Shown piece by piece: positions 1 to 11,155 of a stretch of DNA of 64,000 bases. Each line of letters begins with the position of its first letter. The stretch's first letter is position 1. Location: NCBI GenBank assembly GCA_034440575.1, contig JAOTOL010001634.1, forward strand, positions 2,058,501 to 2,122,500, given 5' to 3'. Both the position numbers and the translations under genes were made by a program. The DNA is from Imbricaverruca yamaguchii. Lineage: Eukaryota; Arthropoda; Thecostraca; Neoverrucidae. Under the pieces are notes generated by a model that was given only the letters and a program-made list of their open reading frames with translations, made no database searches and had not been told where the DNA came from.

Positions 1-338
1 CCTCTGGGTCGATCGTAACCCAGTCTCAGGCTGACTCTAACCCAGCCGTGGTCCGGCATCAGCCGACGCTAGTGACTTCTGCTGTGACCCGACCGCAGCC
101 AGAGACTGTGACCTCTGCAGCGACCCAACCTCAGCCAGAGACGGCAACCTCCGCTGTGGGCAGACCCCAGCCGGCGGATGTATCGCTTGTTGGTGTACGC
201 AGCGCCGCGCCCGCCTCGGGCAAGCTTCGGTGGCACCAAGCTCCCGATAGCAGCATGGTGTTCAACTTCACCAAGCGACAGGACGTGCCGGACTACGTGG
301 AGGACGACGGCCTCATCATGCGCCGAAAACTGCCCAAG
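1..338 (+). CDS. Exon of a PP1-associated (taperin/phostensin-like?) protein, 5' end not seen
   Basis: The frame beginning at base 3 is open from the window edge to a consensus splice donor (AAG then GTAAGT) at 339, giving 112 codons that end in phase 0 with RRKLPK. The protein is low complexity: about three copies of a TSA-x-x-x-PQPE/QPQ-type unit at residues 20-60, then a charged tail with an acidic DYVEDDG patch and a basic RRK patch. The opposite-strand frame over this stretch is a shadow. The exon may start inside the window or further left; no start codon is required. Phase 0 matches the next exon at 16880. The link to taperin/phostensin rests on the later exons, not on this one. I am fairly sure it is coding (clean donor, biased repeats) and much less sure of the name. 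Confidence 0.6.
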
Positions 339-3300
339 GTAAGTTAAGCTGGTGATGGACTTTGGCCTGAACATCCAATCTCCCATATCTGGCATTAGTC
401 ATGATGCTTTGCTTAAGCTAACTTGTCGAAGCTTCTGCTGGATATTTAAGTTGGAACTCTTCAAAGAAGATTGTAACTGGTATATGTTTTGGCAAAATGA
501 GATGCTTGCGTTTCAAAAGTGGTAAGTGTTAAGGCATGATAGGTAACAGCTGATGACTGATCGAATCTGCCATCCATAATGAACGTCCACACATATTGCT
601 TTATAATGTGGTTTTTAGGAAATGGTTTGAAATTTGAATTGGAGGCTGACATCACTCGGAATGTAATCGGGAGTAGAAGTTTGAACTTCGATAAGATGCA
701 CTTCTCCGGTACGAATTTATGCAGGATTGTGTTTTTGGAAACAGTCCATGGGATGGTTTCTGGACGGTATAAGCTCGTCGGAAAACAAACCACTCGGGTA
801 ATTCCCTTCTGAAAGAGGGAGATATGTAGCCATGCTTGTCGCCTGCCTGTCGATGACTATATCAATGAAATTCGTGCGTACTTGTGAGAGCACAATTTTG
901 CTAGCTAGCGCAGAATCGTCTCAAATTCCTTCTCCCCTCGAGGCTGTCCGTTGTTTATTTCCCACGTGGTGGAGGAACATGGCATCATCCACCTGCCGTT
1001 CTTTGACGAGAGTTGTCTGTGTGAGGCGAGCCTTGAGCAGGGCTAGATTTGTGCTTTGTAATGCTGGACGTTGAATGTATAATTTTTGGGGAAATCAACT
1101 ATCGGGAGGATATTTTCTTCAAACTGTTGACACCTGAATATCATATTGCGCTTTCCAGTGAATCTTGAATACTTTATTCCATAGCAGTTAATTGATAAAC
1201 AACGCGATTCAACCCCCAAATGAAGCAAAAAATGAAATACTTTCCTGGAGATGACAATGTTCTACAAAATCAAGGACATTTTCCCAACGCCGGCCTTGAG
1301 TTAACATCTACCACACCTATGCGATTGCGACCTCTATTTATCTTCAGCCGATGTCATAGTCTGCTTAAACATAACAGCTATGCTCCACTCACCACACACT
1401 TGAGCCCAATCGAATTCCGAACGCAATCATTTGAACATGTTTCAGCCATCAACTGAGTCACACTATTTTGGCGGACATAGCGGTGCATGCTTGTGGGTCA
1501 GCGCCACCACTGTTTTACCGCAGCGCTTTGTGAGGGTCGAACAATGGCTGGCCAGGGCATTTTTTTTTTGTTCAACGCCAAAATGAGAAGTGTTTGCCGC
1601 ATAGAAACGGCTCTAGCTGGACGTCGGCCACCCAGCCGAAGATCGGCGTGAGAAGGAGAGAGGAGAGTGAGAGAGACTGAGACCAAGACCGAGACGCCGC
1701 CGGCCAGCTCAGCCGCCCAGATGTGCTAGATAAGTGGTCCAGCGTTCACTCGATGGCTGGATGACGGCGACGCTCGACGGAGGCTCTGCCGCGTCGCTCT
1801 GCCACGTCGCTCTGCCGGTCGGAGGCGCGGACACTGCCGGTGTACACCACTGTCGCGCTGGATCAGTAACGGCGCGGCACTGGCTGCGATCATGGTCGGC
1901 TGAGCCGCGAGCGCGACGATGATGTGAGCGTGACGTCACTGGGAGGGTGCAGGTGTCTGCGGCGTCACGGCCTGCAGCACCATCGGCTCCTCGCGGAACG
2001 ATGCGAGGAGCGATGGCCGACTCGCCTCGGGGCCTGCTGGCATGAACGCTCGGTTAGCCAACTCACGACACGTGACTCGGGTGACCGAGTTAGTTCCACC
2101 TGTGCAACTTGACTGTCGTTGCTCGGTCTTCAATCGGGCACGAGGGGCCGACCGACACGCGATTGCGTGGCCAGCCTGGAAGATGATTGTGGTCGACATC
2201 TGGATCTCATGCGCTCCTACGCTGGGGAGTCCGGATGGGAAGGGTCGACGTCCACTGCCTCTCGTCTGTTCGCATCTTTGATTATCGAAATAAGGTCATG
2301 CAAACGACCTTCAAGTCAGAATTGGATCTATTCTGACGTATGTGTTTACCCATGATGGGTTTTTAGATCCGCCAATGCATTCCTGTTCGTCGCATAGATC
2401 TTCAGCTGCATTCCTCAGTAGTCGTCCATCGCCGGCTGGTTGTGGTCTTTGTACCGGCAGCAGGTGCACCTTTCAGCCCTCTACACCACGCCCCCTCAAA
2501 TGTCACGCGACAGCTCTCATCCGTTGACGACCTTCTCCCGACGGCCGATGATGCACGAAATTAAGACGGCTGAGTTTGATGCATCGCCGTTCGCTTCAAT
2601 CTCTCTGTTCAGAATGTCATCTTGCTGTCGTCTGCTGCTGACGGAAGTCCGCCTCCGCCCATGCAACTGCTCGGCTGGCGCGCTCCATCACCGCAATCTG
2701 GGCGCCTATCGCGGCAGCTGACCTATGGAGCTTGAACCATGACCGTGAGATACGTGCTTATTGGTAGCCGAGACAGACCCATGGCGTCATGGTGATCCCC
2801 GCGTCGTAGTATCATACTCCTATCTGAAGTCAGATTAGACCCGGACCAGCACTGCGTGCCTCAAACAGCAGCTGCACGGCTGCCTTCTATCGGCTACTGC
2901 AGATCGCAGTCCGCTGCTGTGGATGAGCCCAACGGCTATTCGAGACGAGTCTCAGCGGCTGTCAACTACTACAGGCGTCGTGCTCAGAGGCTACCAATAC
3001 GCTTAAGGTTCAAATGCTTCTGAATGCTTGATGTCCAGAGACTACTGCATGCTCGGTGTCCAGGTACTACTGTTGATTTGACGATTCGAGGTCACACTGC
3101 TACCATGTGCCTCGAGCTCAGTCTAGCAGCTGCGGCAGTCTAGCCTGTAACCACCATGACGATGACCGACTACCAACCATGAAGTGCTGTTGCGCTTCGT
3201 AAACAATTGTTCAGCCTCGAATTCAGCGTAATCCGGATGTCTCGGTTACTGCACGCGACGCCGTTATCTTCATCGGGGCAGGATACCCCACCGCTATATG

Positions 3301-3355
3301 GGCTTCGTGGTCACGCGTGGCCTACATCACTGGTACTGATCGCTGGAGCCGAGTG
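339..3355. other. Intron 1, first part: no gene seen
   Basis: This starts with the GTAAGT donor of the first exon. The sequence is mixed-composition and unique-looking, with no recognisable protein domain, tRNA or clear tandem array. Open frames here are at most about 110 codons on either strand and show no family resemblance. Confidence 0.6.
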
Positions 3356-3360
3356 GAAGG

Positions 3361-3585
3361 TAGCTGCAGTCGGCGCACAATATGTGCTGCAGTCGGTGTA
3401 GCTGTGTGTAGCTGCAGTCGGCGCACAATACGTGCTGCAGTCGGTGTAGCTGTGTGTAGCTGCAGTCGGCGCACAATATGTGCTGCAGTCGGTGTAGCTG
3501 TGTGTAGCTGCAGTCGGCGCACAATATGTGCTGCAGTCGGTGTAGCTGTGTGTAGCTGCAGTCGGCGCACAGTATGTGCGGCTGG
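3361..3585. repeat. 48-bp minisatellite, about 4.7 copies
   Basis: Units begin at 3361, 3409, 3457, 3505 and 3553 (partial) and are nearly identical. Each holds two CTGCAGTCGG-type motifs flanking a CACAATATGTG core, so the 48-mer is itself an imperfect double. As 48 is a multiple of 3, all frames stay open through the array and produce spurious 16-residue peptide repeats on both strands. Confidence 0.95.
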
Positions 3586-3734
3586 GTGAATATAGGTGGC
3601 AGATGCGGTGCCTCCTGATAGGACCGGAGTCGCTCAGTTGTGGTCACGCCATCGCACTCGATTGACCCCCGGGGCGGTCACGCGGTACTTACACCCGTCA
3701 TCGTATGTAACAGCGTACAGTCCACCGTGGCCCA

Positions 3735-3930
3735 ATGATTCTGTGTGGCTGAGGTGGCCCTTTGTGGCGCAGGTCTCTTTGTGCCCAGGGAGCTTTTTGT
3801 TTGTTCAGGGGATTTTCGTGGATAGGGGATCTTCTGTGGCTTAAGGATCTCCGTGGTTCAGGGGCTATTTGTGACCCAGAAGTTACTGCGGCTCAAAGGC
3901 TACTGTTGCCCAGGGGCTACAGAGGTCGTG
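3735..3930. repeat. Decayed ~20-bp quasi-tandem array (copy 1)
   Basis: Successive units read roughly CTTTGTGGCTCAGGGG, each differing from the next (TTTGTGGCGCAGG, TTTGTGCCCAGGG, CGTGGTTCAGGGG, TTGTGACCCAG and so on). Spacing is near 20 bp but irregular. The same theme recurs at 4200-4640, 8440-9215 and 14985-15375. Confidence 0.6.
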
Positions 3931-4018
3931 TGTAGTGAATAGGGGCGTAAATTTCTGAAAATGTTTGGGGCTGGGGTGGCACAATGCATGAAGGCAATGG
4001 GCGGGTCCAATGTATTTT

Positions 4019-4168
4019 TTTTTTTTTGGGGGGGGGCAATCTCCATAGGTCCTATGTTAAAATTAAGATTAGTTAAAGGGGAAAAGTCAACATTGAGTGT
4101 TAAGTGTTGAGGGAAAGTCAACATTGGGTGTTTTATATAGTTCTGAGGAGATTGCCCCTCCCCCTCAA
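4019..4168. mobile_element. Possible MITE-like element with terminal inverted repeats
   Basis: GGGGGGCAATCTCC at 4031-4044 is mirrored by GGAGATTGCCCC at 4147-4158, followed by more C-rich sequence. The interior of about 100 bp is AT-rich and contains two AAAGTCAACATTG direct repeats (near 4083 and 4115). No coding capacity is present. Size and inverted ends fit a non-autonomous DNA transposon or foldback element. No target-site duplication is clear, so this remains a candidate. Confidence 0.4.
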
Positions 4169-4199
4169 AAGTCTATAAAAACTGTGATGGCGGAACTAA

Positions 4200-4640
4200 C
4201 TCTGTAGTGGAGGTGGCTCTTTGTGGCGCATGGGCCCTCTTTGGCTCCGAGGCTCTTTGTTGAGGCAGGCGTGTATACATGGGGTACTGTGGGCAACTAC
4301 CCCCATGGTAGGTGGCGCCCCTCTGGTCTGGAAATGTGCCGCTCAAGGAAGGCTCTAGTGCACCCGTCCCCTTCCTTGGATTTCTCTGCAAGATGCGCCC
4401 CTCCAGAGAAATGCCACCCCATTGACAATTCCTCGAGCTTCTCCTGCCTTGGCTCAGGGGCCCTCTGTAGCGGTGGCAACCGTCGGTAGCGCAGATACTC
4501 GCTGTTTCTCAGTGGCCCTCTGTGGATCAGGGAGTGTTTGTGGCCCGGAGGCTCTTGTGGCCGATGACCCCTTTTGGTTCGGAAGTCGTTCCGCTCAGGG
4601 AGCATATGTGGCTTAGAACCGCTCAGGGAAAGTTGGTGGA
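4200..4640. repeat. Decayed ~20-bp quasi-tandem array (copy 2)
   Basis: About twenty diverged units on the theme CTCTTTGTGGCTCAGGGGCC are seen, for example GGGCCCTCTTTGGCTCCGAG, GGCCCTCTGTGGATCAGGGA, GTTTGTGGCCCGGAGGCTCT and GTTCGGAAGTCG. Units vary in length and sequence far more than in an ordinary minisatellite. Confidence 0.6.
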
Positions 4641-4979
4641 GCCGTAGGTCCAGCAAAGACTATCAAAGGACTATTCTAGACAGAGTTAAATGAGCCTTGA
4701 AACTCTTAGCAGGTTCAGGTAGCAGTTAATTAGCAGTGTGAGCTTGTGGGACCACTTAATGGAAGTTAAGCCAGCGCTAACTAGAGCACGGCTCGACCTG
4801 CGTTGAGGCATGGTCGAAGTGTTAGCCCAAGTTTAGCTTATCTTTGAATTTAGGGGCACTTCGATCAGAGGCAGAGTCGAAGTGCACAGTTCCGGGAAAG
4901 GAGCTGGCCGGCTTAGATACAGCGATCAGCCCGAGGTGCAAATTTCATCACCGGTGACGATTGTGCAATTTCGCTCACG

Positions 4980-5280
4980 CCGCTAGACAATCGGCAGCAT
5001 CGGTGGTGCGCGCCACGCGATGGTGTGGTCGTGACGTCACACCATGGTGTGGTCGTGACGCTTCCGCACTTAGCTATCGAGGCAGGAACGGAGTGGCGCT
5101 GTGTTGCGGCACCACGGCCAGCCCACTCCGAGCAGGGCTGCCGTGGGATTCACCGACACTCCGACACTGAAACAGCCCATCGAGCCTGAAACTGCGAGCC
5201 TGAAGCCGGCCCATCGACACTGAAACCGGCCCATCGACACTGCGGGGCTGAAACCGACCGATCGACGCCCTGAATGGGAA
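4980..5280. repeat. Short direct repeats including a 20-bp unit
   Basis: Near 5017-5060 a CATGGTGTGGTCGTGACG-like unit occurs twice. From about 5155 to 5270 there are several copies of TGAAACCGGCCCATCGACAC, two of them (from 5201) nearly exact and others decayed. The 20-bp period matches that of the larger quasi-arrays in this intron. Confidence 0.6.
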
Positions 5281-8200
5281 CAGTTGCTCCCTGTACGGAC
5301 TGCAGCGGTGAAGCGACGGTGTCCCCACACGGTGGGCATGTCTGCTATAAATGTCATCAGTGAGAGACTCTGGGGGCTTCAGTGGCGATCACAGATCCTG
5401 GAAGGACCAATATTCCATGAGTGATACATATTCGCCATTCAGTAGTTATTTTATCAGTTGCGTTACTTGCAGGACCATGCTACAGGGATTACGACAGCAT
5501 TCAAAGCTCCGAGCGTGAAATGGAAGGTGGAAGCTTGTCGGGGTAGAGTGTCGTAAGGGCCATTCTTCGTTGTATTAAACTATTTTCTGCCCGCGTTTGT
5601 TAGGACACAGTCTACATGATCGATGACAAACTAGGCACTAGCACCGGGGTACAGACATTAGCACCGAGATGCGGAAGCATCGAGCGCCGAGGTGCAGACG
5701 CTAGCACCTAGGTACAGCAGCGCCATGGCGCAGTAGCACCGAGGTACAGAATGGTGCTGGTCCACTGCGACGTGAGGGAGATTTTGACTAGTTGGCGGAG
5801 ATAAGCGAACAAGACGTTGGATCGTTAGCGAAAGCTGCTAACGTGGTGACGAACATAGGAGGTACGAAGGTTACGGATGGTTGTCATTCCGTGGATTGTC
5901 TGAGCCGAAAAGACAGTGGTTGCGTGCCAGAGTCCATCGTGCTACGATCCCTTCCTTGGGTGTCGTCACCGTGGCAAATGGTTCATGTAACAGATGGGCA
6001 TGTAGCTTGCGTTTAACGCCAGTTGCACGCTCAACAATGGAGTTTGGTACACGTGGTGAAGTGAATGCGCTTGCGAAACTCCAACGTGCAAGAGTAAGTT
6101 GGCTTTAACGAAACGTCCCTTCATGTGACTTTGAGCAGGTTAAGAATTGTGTTCCTGATAGTCGCCACACCATAACGCAGTTATCTGCATCGAATGATTG
6201 CCTATCATACGGAACTGCAACTCGCCTAGGACGTGCTGAGCGTGGATAGTGCATCATAGTGCAGATTTCCCCCAAGTTATGTGCACCTTTGTATATGATA
6301 ACCTGCCTGACTGTAATCCCATGTGGTACACGTGTTGCATATGTTTATCCATTCCATAAGTTCTTGTAAATAAGAGGACAGCAGAAGATACTACACTAGT
6401 GTGTCGTTTGGACACCGCACGTATTGGTGTGCGGTTGCGGTCCATGGTTTCTAGATCGTGAGCATCGCCTAGAATGTGTTTGCCTGAAGATTTCAGTTCG
6501 TCCACGTAGATCCGCCAGCACCCGGTGCCAGTCGTCTGTGGGCTCTGTATGTACCTACCATAGGTTACCGTCGCATTACGTTCTCTAATGTTGTGCGTCA
6601 CAGTAGGTGATCCGTAAAAGCGGCACAAGCGGCATCCCATACTGCCAGATATGAAGATCCAGGTGGAGTCTCGAATACCCTCGACGCGTTTGATTGCTTT
6701 GTGCGTGAATACAACACCCAGGAGCGCGTGACTGTATCGCGGAACACTTGAAGCGACTGATGCCGCACATCCAGAAAGCCCCCTTTTTACATCACTTCGA
6801 ACTAACTGAGCAGCGAAGTAGCGATTCAAGCGCCTCATCCCTGAATAATATGCATGCTGGACCTTGCTTGGATCAACGCTGAAGATATTGTATTAGTTGT
6901 TTTACCACAGCAGTATGATGTGTATAGGTGGTGTGTGTGTGTGTCGATAGATCATCTCGAATACCTGTATGTCCAAGCCATCAACTTGATATCGCTGTCA
7001 CCGGGGGATAGATAAGTTTCTACGAAAGCACGGGTAAGCGAATGAGCTAGTTTCTTTTTCGGTGGACGACTTATTGGCGGGTCCAGAGGGCACAATGCCC
7101 GTTTGATCCGAAATGAATGCAGCTGGAAATATCATTGCAGCTTTTCAATTCCATCAACATTAAAGGAACGGTGTAATTATAGGTCAACTTAAGAACACTA
7201 GAAGTCCGAATCCATTCACATTCGAAGGTTTCACTCATCGAATGGCAAGTAATTGCCCTTTGACGAGAACGGCATGGCCCTCCCAAACGACTTTCACTTT
7301 CTTCCTGGTTTCGCTCCTACACATAGCACACCCATAACCATGCATACAGATAATATGAAGTTCATCACTGGGCTGTTGAGACGAAATTGTCTAGCTAGGT
7401 GCTGTAGGGCGCTCAATAAAAAAGACGGCGAAAAAGCAACCACATGCATGTAGTTGGTTTCACTGCATGTACCCAACACCCAGGGTCATCACAACACACG
7501 TCATATGTGAAGCTCCTGTCGCCACTTTGCTACTTTGACACACATTGCACGGTCTCCACTGTTCCAGTCACGACACCACAGACGTCTCACATGATGTTCT
7601 TTTTACTATTGCTAACCACAGAGGCCAATTGACGGCGGTCGCAACAGAAGGAGGCCAGGCCAGCCGGCACTGGCGTGCAACCCACCGCCTGACCCCACGC
7701 GTCTCGCGCCATGACACCTCAATGAGCGCGCTTTCTCAGCCGCGTAACAGCTGGCGGAAGCGGGCGCAGATGCTGTCGTCCCGCACAGCGCCACAAAACA
7801 CAGTGGCGGTGTGTCGTGGCGCGGCACAAAGACGGCCGCCACGCGCGCCGTCGCCCCGCCGCCGACGTGCCGCCCGTGTGGCGCCGGTGTGAGCGGCGTG
7901 GCCTCCGGCGCCGCCCACAGTCACGGCCGGTCGACGGGACGCCCGTCTCCACAGTCTCTTCTCACTCCTGTTGGGAGCCGTGGCGCACGGAGGCACGTGA
8001 TGCGCCGTTGTTGACACGTGTTCACACGCGGGCGCGGCTACGCTGCACGTTGCCACATCGTGCGCTCCCCATGTGGTGATAACGGCGGCAGCCAGCTTCC
8101 CCCGCCGGATTGTAATGCGAGTTCATTCGCTATCTTCTAGTGGGATGAACAATGCTCTGTATGCATAACTTTACCGCAGCGGCAACTCTTCACAAAGCTG

Positions 8201-8430
8201 ACTTCGGTGTTCTGCATGCGCTGCTGATCTCGAATTATGGTTATAATGGAAACAGGGGAGAGCAAAGAGCAAATTCCTAACATGTCGGTGCAGACACAAT
8301 TGCAATTATGCAACCTCCCATTCACATTAAAGCAACAGTGCATGATACATATTCATGGAGTCGTAATGCATCAGAGTACTTGTGAAGAAAAAAAACTGAT
8401 TTGAAGAGCTTTCCGTATGAGACAATGGTT
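5281..8430. other. Intron 1, middle part: no gene recognised
   Basis: There are several AGCACCGAGGTACAG-like repeats at 5635-5755 and a CpG- and GC-rich stretch at about 7620-8070. The longest frame is on the minus strand (6254-6838, 194 codons). It has no hydrophobic, zinc-binding or catalytic pattern I recognise and no obvious splice context, so I do not call it a gene. Confidence 0.5.
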
Positions 8431-8439
8431 TAGCCAGGG

Positions 8440-9215
8440 GACGAATGGTGGCATCCGCTGGATGGTCGGAGAGGGCCCTCGGGCATCAGCGCAGGCGATC
8501 CGTCGGGGCCCTCTGGGCCGACATGAATTGCTCTTGGATCGACGAAACTAGTCTCGGGACGGCGGAAAAGATCCCAGGGCGATAAAGAGGGGTCCGAGTT
8601 AACGGATACTGCCCTCAGGAAAATGTTGAGGGCCCGGGCTGACTGAGTGCCAATATGGAGGGCACGATGAATGTATGGGCTCCGAATAAATGAATACATG
8701 GGCCCCGAGTCAATATGAATGGGACCCGGGCCGTCGACAGAGCCCAAGCCGAAGAGCCCCTGACCTGATGTACCGGTCCCAAGCGTATAAAAAGGGGCGT
8801 CCGGCTTGCCGGAAAAGTCCTTGGTCGTCAAAGGCCCTAGTTGCCGAAGAGAACTTCGGGATGTCAAAAAGAGCCCTTTGGCCGATGGATTGGGTCCGAG
8901 CCGTACAAGGGCCCTTGGCCTGATGGAGGGGGCCCTGAATCGCTAAGGATGACCACTGCGCCGACGCAGAGGACCCCTAGCTATGGAGGATCCGAGGCCA
9001 TCTGAGAGGGCCCGGAGCCGGGATGAAGGACCCCTTGGCCAATGGAAGCCGCAACCGTACCGGGGGCCCCTTGCGCGATAGAGCAGGGCCAATCTTTTGA
9101 AGTGTGGAAGCCAGCCGGACAGAGGGTGTCCTGAGCCATGAAAGGGAGTCCCTGAGTAAATAGATGGGACTCCGGGCCCGCTACGGAGACGATCCGGACC
9201 TTAGTGGAGGGTTCC
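8440..9215. repeat. Decayed ~20-bp quasi-tandem array (copy 3, opposite orientation)
   Basis: Roughly 35 units follow the theme GCCGATGGAGGGGGCCCTTG, for example GCCGATGGATTGGGTCCGAG, CTGATGGAGGGGGCCCTGAA and GGATGAAGGACCCCTTGGCC. The reverse complement resembles the units at 14985-15375, so this is probably the same repeat family in opposite orientation. Confidence 0.65.
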
Positions 9216-9654
9216 CAACGGATCCGCCGCCATTTGTTCCCGCTTTGCTGGGCGTTGGGCTGTTGGTTGACATGGCATTTCACGTGCCGCGGCACCTACC
9301 CGTGCACTGTCAACTATGCTGTCGGGGTGTGTGGCTGTCGACCGGCCCTGTCAAGCAGGCTGGCGCAGGTCCACACGTGTCGGTCAGCGAGTTCAAATCT
9401 CACTAAAGTTTCCCCAGAGGCGTTTAGTAGTGCACGTCGGCAATTTGTGGCACACGCGAACTCTCAAACACGAACGGAGCGTCGTATAGTCTGCGCAAGT
9501 CGTGCGCCTAAAAGCCTGTACAGCAAGATGACATCCACAGACGCAGAATATCTGGTCAAATGACGCGCAAATAACGCAATATGTTCCGCATACCTTTCTC
9601 ATTAGTCTACTTGATGAAATCCGCAGCATAGTGGTTAGTTTCGATTTGTATTGC

Positions 9655-9681
9655 TATTATATATATATATATATATATATG

Positions 9682-9753
<72 letters not shown>

Positions 9754-9768
9754 GTGTGTGTGTGTGTA
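9655..9768. repeat. (TA)n/(TATG)n microsatellite followed by (GT)n
   Basis: About 95 bp of AT dinucleotides are interrupted by three GTATAT steps, then a short GT run. The tyrosine/isoleucine open frames here are artefacts of the dinucleotide repeat. Confidence 0.98.
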
Positions 9769-10924
9769 TCGTATCAATCCATGCATAAATGTACACCGGC
9801 TTCACGGGCGAGTTGGCCCTTCCCCCAATCGACACGGTCGAGTTTCTGTTGCGCCGAGCGGTGGCACATAATGCCGGACTTTATGACGTCTGTCTTTGTT
9901 ACAGTCCATAGCAATTATGATCTTACGATGTACCTGTGCCTATCACGGCACATGTGACCTTGTGACGTCATCGTTCCTATCGACTGCAGATGTCTGCCGT
10001 GCGCGCCATACGGCGGCGTTCCTGTTGCCTCAACAGCCCCACCTTTGCCAGGGCTGTGACGCCCCGGAGCGTGGCTGGTGTCTGTTCGAGGCCGGGCCAC
10101 GGACTGCGCACCAGGGTCTCACTTTGCATATGATAAGGACCATAATCACTAATTGTCCTGTATCCCAAGCTGAAACGACCTTTTGGCTTATGCAAGTACA
10201 CGAGACAGAAATGCTTTTCGAGGCAACTTTGGCCGTCGAAGATGGCATTTGCTCCCCCTCTCCCAACCAGGTGAACGAAGTGACACCCATGCCACTAAGT
10301 TGAGCCAACCACCAGCGTCTCTGTCAATGCCTCCGGCTGGCGACTGTGAGCGGTATAGGCGCCTGCTGGCACCCGACACTAATGGATGTTGCACATAGTG
10401 ACGGCAGCTCCCGACCCTCCCAGCGACAGCAGCTGTTGACACCAGACAATGCAGTAGCTGCCACTGCTCGGCAGTGGCAGATATCGACTGCGCCTGTAGT
10501 CCTGACACTTTGGCTTCACTCGTCTTTCGCCCCCACCCCCTCCCTCCCTCCTGAGCCTACTTCATGGTGTATTGCAAGGGCCAGTATATTTTGTCGTCTG
10601 GCAATGTGGAGTGTTACCGACAGCAACACTCCCTAAAGCGTTCCTACGTTTCGTGACGCCCTCACAAATTGGATTCGGAAATGCATTGAGCATTAATTGA
10701 CTCGCTTTCCTCGGTATTCTGATAGCAGCATGTCGCACGAGTTCTTTCACCGGACACGTGCCTTCCCGGCCTGTGTCGAATCACTGGGCACGTGCCTGTC
10801 AGGCCTGTGTCGAAACCGACTGTCTGGAATGAGTCAACACTCCGCGGCGCGTGGACTGCGGTTATTCAGGCTGTTCGCACAGGGTGAGCCGCCGACTCAG
10901 GGCGATGGGATTCGTCCACGCGTC
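9769..10924. other. Intron 1: no gene seen
   Basis: Unique-looking sequence. Frames reach about 135 codons (9896-10303, plus), but with no recognisable domain and no conserved-looking composition. Confidence 0.5.
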
Positions 10925-11155
10925 TTTCGCCACGCGTCCGGGTAGGGGTACACTGGACGATACACGTCCACCCGTCTCTCGCCAGGCGTCCGAGCAGGGG
11001 GACACTGGACGATACACGTCCACCCGTCTCTCGCCAGGCGTCCGGGCAGGGGGACACTGGACGATACACGTCCACCCGTCTCTCGCCAGGCGTCCGGGCA
11101 GGAGGATACTGGACTGGAGTTGTCCGTCCATTTCTCGTCGGGCGTCCGGGCGAGA
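10925..11155. repeat. 52-bp minisatellite, about 4 copies
   Basis: The motif ACACTGGACGATACACG begins at 10950, 11002 and 11054, so the period is 52 bp. Flanking half-units are more diverged. The unit carries the segment CACCCGTCTCTCGCCAGGCG. Confidence 0.95.

Noticed and set aside
3361..3585. CRISPR-like array
   Set aside because: The repeats are contiguous without unique spacers and the genome is eukaryotic. The same holds for the other tandem arrays.
6254..6838. 194-codon minus-strand frame, considered as a transposase
   Set aside because: I looked for Tc1/mariner-like D/E motifs in all three frames of this strand and found none. The peptide looks random.
9631..9957. Tyr/Ile-rich frame
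   Set aside because: It is a translation of the AT microsatellite.
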